DNA of 29,490 nucleotides from Burkholderiales bacterium (GTDB taxonomy: Bacteria > Pseudomonadota > Gammaproteobacteria > Burkholderiales > JACMKV01): assembly GCA_014379915.1 (NCBI GenBank), contig JACMKV010000022.1, positions 1-29,490 of the forward strand, in the 5' to 3' direction. A program made the position numbers and the translations under genes. The notes under the pieces are model-generated. The model saw only the letters and a list, made by a program, of their open reading frames with translations, did not search any database and was not told the origin of the DNA. Within the stretch, counting starts at the first letter, position 1. Each line of letters starts with the position of its first letter. This document shows positions 18,501 through 22,855 of the stretch, one piece after another.

Positions 18501-18729
18501 TGGTTTCGACCTGACCAAGAATGTGCGCGCCGACCCGATTACCGCGCGCGTGCCAATCATCATGATCACCTCGCGTACGGCGGACAAGCACCGCAATCAC
18601 GCCAAGCAGCTCGGTGTCGACGTGTTTCTCGGCAAGCCGTTCCAAGAAGCAGATCTATTGCACCATATCGAACGCTTCACAAAAAAACCGCAAGCTAAAG
18701 AAATCGAAGGTCTGGCACGCGCCGGCTGA
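12559..18729 (+). CDS. chpA: CheA-like hybrid histidine kinase ChpA/PilL
   Basis: A 2056-residue multi-domain phosphorelay kinase. Hpt-like domains are visible at His51 (degenerate HQVTG), His743 (FHTLKGSGRM), His994 (AHTLAGISRT, lacking the usual Lys) and His1337 (LHTLKGGARM). The CheA dimerisation region follows at about 1420-1590. The ATPase has N-box Asn1634 (HMLRNAIAHGLE), G1 box DDGRG at 1674-1678 and SGRGIGMEVARNEI. The CheW-like domain runs from about 1770 and the receiver's Asp1974 (LVDIEMPRMDGF) ends the protein. Residues 800-1000 hold an Ala-rich linker and 1080-1310 a long acidic low-complexity linker. Partners are PilJ, PilI, PilG and PilH. Several extra helical stretches (residues 80-680) may hold further Hpt-like domains without clear His. 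It is last in the operon, and no chpB or pilK follows. Confidence 0.93.
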   Translation: MSAVKEFDVGPLTWVKSEIDQALERARSSLVQFAENPSDGAALKFCLTHLHQVTGALQMVGLDGLARFSEEFESTLAALEKHEIEMTPASLTLFNRAIAALTRYLEDLISGEPNVPLRLFPLYRELFMVRGSALASETDLFFPDLGAQAPKLSSSDLLNQGANLVQFVKIQRSAFQRGLLRWLRDSEDADAKHAMLEAVRAIEGTQPLPAQRSFWWSAVGLIDALVHHGLEPDFELKRLCARIDLQVRRLGSGSPKVAERLLRDVLYSIARSKPSSGRAEEIKRLFQLDRHLPPAGVNSLVEVDLVKMRPILRELREILTSAKDAWTKCTSGNRPALAQFVEALARLKQKSSDLSAPLLKLLDVMQPIAADMESVNDSRRDELGLEIATALLVVENALDNITNPKADIARQVGVMVGRLRSAVGGKARDDDLLTQPVLDEISRKAQEKLLVAQVVREIQSNLRHIEQVLDTFFRDPAKRDALPGLQPFLKQVAGALAILRLEEATELLNACQALINKAANPAHEVAQAELELLADGLSSLGFYIEAIEHNPSEPLKIIAPVFSRLTGKTLSGPDITQTIELPGNEEDSEAQAAVSVESDLAISKQQTQALFEAWQQQPEDTVVREELQNQLESMRQDADLVADKGLHERTAAALNLLNTAENGQPGLAEAISRITAPKVAAVAPSAQATRLLVASSDAVDAELLEIYLEEAAEVLATIEENLAICRAQPHQRDAITTIRRGFHTLKGSGRMVGLMQLGEIGWSVEQVMNEWQQQDKLPNAALFNLIALAHDSFAVWVTKLKNAGSVEIEAQPIHDLAAQLRDGVEPAAVAVATHAPIASPAVVFAPAAAVTSAAAFARAEAVAPAVAIVAAAAVSAAPSLEEYTAKKLNAGPAAEAEDIQTDYAAGEVTVTEIAPQLFATPETADQPVEASTPDPEPEPLATDIQIGDIVMSAELYEIFMKEAEQHLVTLEREAAKLHELPQQPIAYDFMRAAHTLAGISRTAGVAAVVETACALELYLQELTDQPVAQNTAQITVIDNAVIVLRAMMHALSERRAPEGADPEMQELRGQLAVAREQHRPAKRASAAKAPEHEIDIIREVPTADAEQNPLDLAASDLVSPDFLSADLSTDDSVSSETPPAELASADLSEIDLTAIDMPASGQTSELPALDLPALDLLSPSAEATQSASEISATEQHLHDSTAAKTSMDAYPTAAESERAASESEPVWPVAEALPEQPAALAPVAESPVMEPAGEPMAEQSVPEVMIDKAPLPRLGPAEGAPAIVERRVVRDDIDVQLLPIFIEEAADLVPQIGSDLRAWKSDPANTQAPLALRRALHTLKGGARMAGAMRLGELTHYMESQVDHALATSAGAPTLFDDLESEFDRVNDAIERLQRNDFLVVAAAPAARAANAPPPTAATAAEAQIIPIAPLAREADHVSARALLRVRADIVDRLVNDAGEVSIARSRIDGEVRSFKHGLNELTDSVLRLRGQLREVEIQAESQLQSRLTALNQEDDAFDPLEFDRFTRFQELTRLMAESLHDVTTVQQTLLKSLDEADAALLQQARMNRELQQELMRIRTVPFSSLSERLYRIMRLTAKELGKKANLEIRGGNVELDRSVLEKIGAPLEHMLRNAIAHGLEDAGSRTAAGKTEIGEITLDVRQHANEILIVLSDDGRGLDLARIRGKVEAAGLLQRDTEATETQLMEFIFMPGFSTAEEITQTSGRGIGMEVARNEIATLGGRVEVASQAGKGTTFSIYLPLTLAVTQIVLIRVGTRHYAVPSSMIEQVQELKAPALAVAYKDNKIEWHGNSYPFHYLPRLLGDMDLLPEAMRYSPILLLKSGAQRVAIHVDGLIGNQEIVVKNIGPQLARVAGIAGATVLGNGAVVLIINPVQLAQRDMLHIAYPGRTPALAANAEKATVVAPLIMVVDDSLTVRKVTGRLLAREGYQVVTAKDGVDALKQLQDMTPDVMLVDIEMPRMDGFDLTKNVRADPITARVPIIMITSRTADKHRNHAKQLGVDVFLGKPFQEADLLHHIERFTKKPQAKEIEGLARAG

Positions 18730-18739
18730 TCCGCTACTT

Positions 18740-18772
18740 GTGTTCAACCTGCGCGTAGGCGCGGTTGAACAC
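18740..18772 (+). terminator. Stem-loop after chpA
   Basis: GTGTTCAACC (18740-18749) pairs with GGTTGAACAC (18763-18772), with an inner GCGC pairing around a GTAG loop and one bulged base. It lies 11 bases past the chpA stop. No T-run follows, so it may be an RNA 3'-end protector or a factor-dependent terminator rather than a classical intrinsic one. Confidence 0.5.
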
Positions 18773-18805
18773 CATTCCCGGTCTAGTTAGCAGCTCGCTG
18801 CGCCT

Positions 18806-18827
18806 GAATTCAGCAGAGGCTGAATTC
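18806..18827. repeat. Perfect hairpin GAATTCAGC-AGAG-GCTGAATTC
   Basis: A nine-base perfect inverted repeat with a four-base AGAG loop in the gap between chpA and the histone-like gene. It is the second hairpin downstream of chpA and has no T-run on either strand. Confidence 0.5.
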
Positions 18828-18910
18828 GCTTCAACGCCAACCCGGAATCTTCTCAACACCGTGCGCCGCGCGCCGCGAATTCGCCTAGAAGCTGCTTTGG
18901 AGTTCTAGAG

Positions 18911-18955
18911 AGCCTGGAGAGTCGGCGCCTTTGGCAACCGTCCTCCAGGCTTTTT
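18911..18955 (+). terminator. Rho-independent terminator candidate for the pil-chp operon
   Basis: AGCCTGGAG (18911-18919) pairs with CTCCAGGCT (18943-18951), and the stem runs straight into TTTTT (18951-18955) on the plus strand. The 23-base loop has weaker inner pairing. The orientation suits termination of transcripts from chpA. Another GCCTGGAG follows at 18962-18969, and a second hairpin (TCTGCC...GGCAGA on the minus strand, about 18960-18987) may end the histone-like transcript. Confidence 0.55.
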
Positions 18956-18996
18956 GACGTCTGCCTGGAGCGATGCTCCGCGGCAGATTGCTCGGA

Positions 18997-19104
18997 TTAC
19001 CTGGACTTCGCTGCCGGCTTTTTAGCCGGAGCCTTTTTCGCTGCGGGCTTGGCTGCAGTTTTCGCCGGAGCTTTTGCCGCAGGTTTTTTTGCAGGTGTTG
19101 CCAT
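18997..19104 (-). CDS. Histone H1-like Lys/Ala/Pro-rich peptide (35 aa)
   Basis: An ATG at 19104 preceded by GGAGACAACG opens a 35-residue frame made almost wholly of Ala, Lys and Pro: MATPAKKPAAKAPAKTAAKP, then AAKKAPAKKPAAKSR, ending at TAA 18997-18999. The PAAK/APAK repeats are like the C-terminal tails of eukaryotic H1 and of bacterial H1-like proteins (AlgP and Bordetella BpH1 style). That suggests a DNA- or RNA-binding, nucleoid-associated role; this is inference from composition. A 78-residue frame over the same region is out of frame with the repeats and is taken as a shadow. The strong ribosome binding site supports real translation. Confidence 0.72.
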   Translation of the reverse strand: MATPAKKPAAKAPAKTAAKPAAKKAPAKKPAAKSR

Positions 19105-19210
19105 CGTTGTCTCCTATCCACTAGTTGAAAGTGTGGTCACCTATACAGCCTAACAGCACTAGCCGTAACCTTTACGTAGCTTCGGACACCTACAACTTCA
19201 GTGTGCCGCT

Positions 19211-19228
19211 TCTCGCATATATACGAGA
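19211..19228. promoter_or_regulatory. Near-perfect 18-base palindrome upstream of the histone-like gene
   Basis: TCTCGCATATATACGAGA differs from its own reverse complement only at its sixth and thirteenth bases. It sits 107 bases before the histone-like start in an AT-rich stretch and has the form of a dimeric-regulator operator. The surrounding 19105-19375 gap is clearly more AT-rich than its neighbours and also holds GTCATT-A-AATGAC (19299-19311). No protein is assigned. Confidence 0.35.
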
Positions 19229-19375
19229 TCGTCTTCGCAACGGTGCGGCAATTTTATTCCTGTTCAAAAAAATTACAACAGATTTGGAATATTTTTTTGT
19301 CATTAAATGACGACGAGATATTTTCTTTCAAGGCGAAGAAATAATGGCGATGCCGGCGCCGCTTCGTTCGCAAAA

Positions 19376-20638
19376 TCACGGCCCCGAATCACAGCTTAAA
19401 GCCAGCCGCTTTTCTCCGGCGATGAGTTGATCGAACGTTTCGCGTTCACGAATCAAATGGACTTTTCCGCCATCGACCATTACCTCTGCAGCACGTGGGC
19501 GAGTGTTGTAGTTCGAGCTCATACTCATGCCGTAGGCGCCTGCCGATAACACGGCAAGCAGCGCCCCTTCGTTCACCACGAGCTCGCGGTCGCGGGCAAA
19601 AAAGTCGGCGCTCTCGCAAACCGGGCCGACGATATCGTAGCGGCAGCGGCTCGCGTCGGTTTCCTCGACGGGTACGATATCGTGCCAGGCGTCGTATAGC
19701 GCGGGGCGCAGCAGATCGTTCATGGCCGCGTCGACGACCGCGAAGTTTTTATTCTCGCTGTGCTTCAGGTACTCGACGCGAGTCAGCAGCAAACCGGCGT
19801 TGCCGACCAGCGAGCGTCCAGGTTCGAGCAGTATGCTTTGATCGCGCGCGGCCAGCCTGGAAGTCACGGCTCGCGCGTACTCGTCGATCGACGGAGGAAG
19901 CTCGTTGCGATACCGGATGCCCAAGCCGCCGCCGAGATCAAGATGCGAGACCTGAATGTTCTCCGAAGTCAGGCGATCCAGCAGCGTCAGGATCTTTTCA
20001 AGCGCGGCGACGAACGGCGCGATCTCGGTCAGCTGCGAACCGATATGGCAATCGATCCCGGTCACTTGCAGATTAGGCGATGCTGCCGCGATTCGATATA
20101 AGGGCAAGGCGTCGGCATAGGCGACGCCGAATTTGTTCTGCTTCAAGCCGGTCGCGATATATGGATGGGTCCTGGCGTCGACATCCGGATTAACGCGGAC
20201 ACTGACACGGGCCGTCTTGCCGGCTTCGCCGGCAATGCGATCGAGACGCCGAAGCTCGCCTTTCGATTCAACATTGAAGCAAAGGATGCCGGCCTCGAGC
20301 GCGAAGCGCATTTCCTCGGCGCTTTTGCCTACACCGGAGAACACTGTCTTGCCAGGATCGCCGCCCGCTGCAATGACGCGCCGTAGTTCACCTCCCGACA
20401 CCACATCGAATCCGCTGCCGAGGCAGGCGAACAGATTCAGGATGGCGAGGTTGGGATTCGCTTTGACGGCGTAGCAGATCAAAAGCCGGCGGTCGAAAGC
20501 CGCGTCGTAGCTGCGATACGCATCCGTCAGTGCGGCGCGGGAGTAGACATAGCACGGCGTGCCGAACTGTTCCGCGATCTCCGACAAGGGAACCGATTCG
20601 GCATAAAGCCGGCCACTACGGCGAGGAAAAAATTCCAC
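19376..20638 (-). CDS. lysA: Diaminopimelate decarboxylase
   Basis: A 420-residue PLP enzyme that converts meso-diaminopimelate to L-lysine and CO2, the last step of lysine synthesis. Lys59 in YAVKANPN forms the Schiff base. HIGSQ (His198), the phosphate-binding LDLGGGLGIRY (236-243), LEPGRSLVGNAG, GPVCESADF (Cys341-Glu342, active site from the partner subunit) and GAYGMSMSSNYNTRPRAAEV are all present. The full family length is kept. The start is a GTG at 20636-20638, five bases after the lptM stop, so the pair is co-transcribed and perhaps translationally coupled. The order lptM-lysA is usual in proteobacteria. Confidence 0.96.
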   Translation of the reverse strand: MEFFPRRSGRLYAESVPLSEIAEQFGTPCYVYSRAALTDAYRSYDAAFDRRLLICYAVKANPNLAILNLFACLGSGFDVVSGGELRRVIAAGGDPGKTVFSGVGKSAEEMRFALEAGILCFNVESKGELRRLDRIAGEAGKTARVSVRVNPDVDARTHPYIATGLKQNKFGVAYADALPLYRIAAASPNLQVTGIDCHIGSQLTEIAPFVAALEKILTLLDRLTSENIQVSHLDLGGGLGIRYRNELPPSIDEYARAVTSRLAARDQSILLEPGRSLVGNAGLLLTRVEYLKHSENKNFAVVDAAMNDLLRPALYDAWHDIVPVEETDASRCRYDIVGPVCESADFFARDRELVVNEGALLAVLSAGAYGMSMSSNYNTRPRAAEVMVDGGKVHLIRERETFDQLIAGEKRLALSCDSGP

Positions 20639-20643
20639 TGCGT

Positions 20644-20796
20644 TCAGTTCTTTTCGTTTTGCTGTTTGTTCTGCTGCTGTGGTGACGGCTGAGCTGACGA
20701 GCTGGGCTTGGCGGGATCAGGCAAATACAGCGGCGCCTTGTGACCGCAAGCTGACGTGAACAGGATTATGAGGAAGGAAAAGGCAAGTGCGCGCAT
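20644..20796 (-). CDS. lptM: LPS translocon maturation chaperone LptM (small lipoprotein)
   Basis: A 50-residue outer-membrane lipoprotein. The signal MRALAFSFLIILFTSAC ends in a lipobox with Cys17, followed by GHKAPLYLPDP, the signature of LptM (formerly YifL), whose usual form is CGQKGPLYLP. The rest is a short Gln/Ser/Lys/Pro tail. In E. coli LptM binds the LptD-LptE translocon and helps LptD disulfide maturation. It lies just upstream of lysA, as in many proteobacteria. It is too short for many gene finders. No obvious Shine-Dalgarno precedes the ATG. Confidence 0.88.
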   Translation of the reverse strand: MRALAFSFLIILFTSACGHKAPLYLPDPAKPSSSAQPSPQQQNKQQNEKN

Positions 20797-21523
20797 GGCA
20801 AGTGATGAAAAAACGCGCAGTGTAGCACAGGGGCAGTGCGCTTCCGGGAGGCGGGACGCGCCTGTCTTACAGTGGCATGCCGTGGCTGAGCGCTCGAATT
20901 CAATGCCGACCGCGCGGATGCGAAATCCGGATAGATGCGTTCAACTTGCCACCAGAACGCCGGCGAATGATTGAGCTCTACCAGATGCGCAAGCATGCGC
21001 GATCACGTAATCGATGACGTAGAGCGCCTGAATCAACCGCCACGCCGCTGTGCCCAGCAAGGCTGCATAGTGCGCAGCGCGTTCGCGAAATAACCCGGTT
21101 GCCTGACGGCGTAGCGAGTTCGTCGCCAGCGGCTGGGCGGCTTCCCGGTCCGAGGCATCGCGCAATGTCAGCGTCAGTATGCGCCTTCGTGCTCCTCGCG
21201 TTTTCGTCCGCTGCCTGCGGACAGAACGACAGGAAGATTGTTGCCAATGAATCTCAGGGGGCGCGCCTCGAACCAGTCCGGTCGTGGCGAGCGCGCGTAA
21301 ATTTCGATCTTCTTCAGCACCGCTGCCCGGCATCGCTGAGCGCATGGTGCAGACGGCGTTCTGAAGTCCGCCACGGCACATGCACGGTCAGCCCGCCTTC
21401 GTCTACGCGCAGGCTGATGCGACGCCGCTCGCTGCTACGCTTCAAAAGGTAAGCGATCTCGCGTTCGCCGAGCTTGACACTGCGCGCTTCTTCGACCCGC
21501 ATCGCTTTAACCACTTTAGCCAC
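20766..21523 (-). pseudogene. YgjP-type (M48-like) metal-dependent hydrolase, multiply broken
   Basis: Family members are single-domain zinc metalloproteases of about 230-260 residues. Pieces appear in order but in different frames. They are IAYLLKRSSERRRISLRVDE and GGLTVHVPW (frame 1), then VLKKIEIYARSPRPDWFEA and PLRFIGNNLPVVLS (frame 2), then ILTLTLRD...LFRERAAHYAALLG and WRLIQALYVIDYVIAH (frame 3), then LAHLVELNHSPAFWWQVERI (frame 2 again). The last shift falls inside the zinc motif: two bases are missing, so HExxH loses its Glu. The usual TRWGSC...G segment before WRL is also deleted. It starts at 21523, overlapping the plsC stop, so it was once the operon's next gene. The 3' end is uncertain; the last frame runs to 20766, overlapping lptM, and the true end may be near 20870. 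Confidence 0.82.
20819..20827 (-). promoter_or_regulatory. Possible extended -10 for lptM-lysA
   Basis: On the minus strand TGC-TACACT is an extended -10 about 22 bases before the lptM start. The matching -35 position has no good hexamer. Tentative. Confidence 0.3.
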
Positions 21524-22265
21524 TGCGCGCGGTTCCCGCGATCGTTCGCATTTCAGATTCGATCCAGTCTTCGATTCTTCGATTCAGCGCGCCTGGCTTC
21601 AGGCCCTCCGGCGCGATTGGGGCGCCGATCCTCACCGTGATTTCGCCCGGATATTTGAGGAACGCGCGCTTGCCCCATAGCTCTCCGGAATTGAGCGCAA
21701 CCGGCAAAAGCGGAGTTTCGGTTTCGACAGCGAGCCAGGCGCCGCCCATCTGATACTTCGCCTTATCGCCAGGCGCCACCCGCGTCCCCTCAGGAAAAAT
21801 GACGATCCAGAAACCGTCGCGCAGACGTTGACTACCCTGCTCGCGCGTTTGCCGCAGCGCGCGCATGCCGGAGCCGCGGTCGATTGCAATCGGATTCATC
21901 ATGGCCAGTCCCCAACCGAAAAACGGAATCCGCAACAGATGCTTTTTCAACACCCAGACCTGCGGCGGAAAAATCACCTGAAAAGCGAGCGTCTCCCACG
22001 CCGATTGGTGCTTGGACACGATGATCGCTGGCGTAGCAGGAAGGTGCTGCAGGCCTTCGACCCGGTAGCGGACGCCGCAAATGGATTTAGCCGCCGCGAT
22101 GACCAGCCGCGACCACAAGGTGATGATCCGATAGCGCGTCAGCGCGTCAAACGGAAAGCTCAAAAGTGCTGCGACCGCAAAGATCGGCGTCAGGATGATC
22201 TGTACCAGCGCCAGCAACGTCGATCGCACGACGACCAGAGCCAGGCAGGCGCGCCGCGAACGCAT
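21516..22265 (-). CDS. plsC: 1-acyl-sn-glycerol-3-phosphate acyltransferase
   Basis: A 249-residue inner-membrane acyltransferase that acylates lysophosphatidic acid to phosphatidic acid in phospholipid synthesis. A hydrophobic N-terminal helix (about 8-38) anchors it. The catalytic box is VSKHQSAWETL, with His86 and an acidic Glu91, that is HX4E instead of the textbook HX4D. The FPEGTR substrate motif is at 157-162, and KYQMGGAWLAVETETPLLPV follows. The start at 22265 was chosen because it lies 10 bases after the gmhB stop; a longer frame would overlap gmhB and adds only Arg/Ser/Pro-rich residues. It belongs to the glyQ-glyS-gmhB-plsC string and originally led into the ygjP-like gene. Confidence 0.92.
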   Translation of the reverse strand: MRSRRACLALVVVRSTLLALVQIILTPIFAVAALLSFPFDALTRYRIITLWSRLVIAAAKSICGVRYRVEGLQHLPATPAIIVSKHQSAWETLAFQVIFPPQVWVLKKHLLRIPFFGWGLAMMNPIAIDRGSGMRALRQTREQGSQRLRDGFWIVIFPEGTRVAPGDKAKYQMGGAWLAVETETPLLPVALNSGELWGKRAFLKYPGEITVRIGAPIAPEGLKPGALNRRIEDWIESEMRTIAGTARSG

Positions 22266-22275
22266 GAACGACAAT

Positions 22276-22809
22276 TCAGGCGGTGATCGCGGAGACCGCT
22301 TCCGCGAGATCCGCATAGACCTGGGTATTGGCGGGTTTGGTTTCTTCCTGCAAAGTTTTTTGCCCTTTACCGGTCAAGACCAGAATCGGCAACGCTTCCA
22401 CGGCCGCCGCCGCCCGCAGGTCGCGCAGCGAATCGCCGACGCAAGGCGCGCCGACAAGGCTGATGTTGAAGCGGCGCGAAATATCCTGGTACATGCCAAG
22501 CTTGGGCTTGCGGCACGCGCAACTATCTTCCGCCGCGTGCGGGCAATAGAACAAGGCATCGATGCGTCCGCCGACCTGCCCCAGCATGCGATGCATCTTG
22601 CTGTTCATTGCGTTCAGCGCCGCCATATCGAACAGGCCGCGGCCGATACCCGATTGGTTGGTCGCAACCACGACGCGCCAACCTGCTTGGTTCAAACGCG
22701 CGATCGCCTCGAGGCTGCCCGGGATAGGCTTCCACTCTTCGAGATTCTTGATGAAACGCGCGCTGTCGTAATTGATGACGCCGTCGCGGTCGAGTATGGC
22801 GAGCTTCAT
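22276..22809 (-). CDS. gmhB: D-glycero-beta-D-manno-heptose-1,7-bisphosphate 7-phosphatase
   Basis: A 177-residue HAD-superfamily phosphatase that removes the 7-phosphate in ADP-heptose synthesis for the LPS inner core. The nucleophile and acid are Asp7 and Asp9 in LAILDRDGVINYDS. VVATNQSGIGRG is HAD motif II, and CRKPKLGM with VGDSLRDLRAA give motifs III and IV. A zinc loop with Cys89, His91, Cys97 and Cys99 (YCPHAAEDSCACRKP) is diagnostic for GmhB. It sits between glyS and plsC, the standard betaproteobacterial order. Confidence 0.95.
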   Translation of the reverse strand: MKLAILDRDGVINYDSARFIKNLEEWKPIPGSLEAIARLNQAGWRVVVATNQSGIGRGLFDMAALNAMNSKMHRMLGQVGGRIDALFYCPHAAEDSCACRKPKLGMYQDISRRFNISLVGAPCVGDSLRDLRAAAAVEALPILVLTGKGQKTLQEETKPANTQVYADLAEAVSAITA

Positions 22810-22855
22810 GTTTGAGCGAGCAGTGAACGGCGAACAATAAACGGAGGGTTCTGCA

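Noticed and set aside
18885..19121. 78-residue minus-strand frame over the histone-like gene
   Set aside because: It is out of frame with the clear PAAK repeats and runs through the terminator hairpin; the Lys-rich DNA produces Arg/Gln-rich shadows.
19125..19310. 61-residue plus-strand frame in the AT-rich gap
   Set aside because: No ribosome binding site, no recognisable protein character; it arises from stop-poor chance in a short gap and overlaps the palindromes.
20766..21000. cyaY (frataxin), which often neighbours lptM-lysA
   Set aside because: No frataxin-like sequence on either strand; the region is the tail of the YgjP-like pseudogene.
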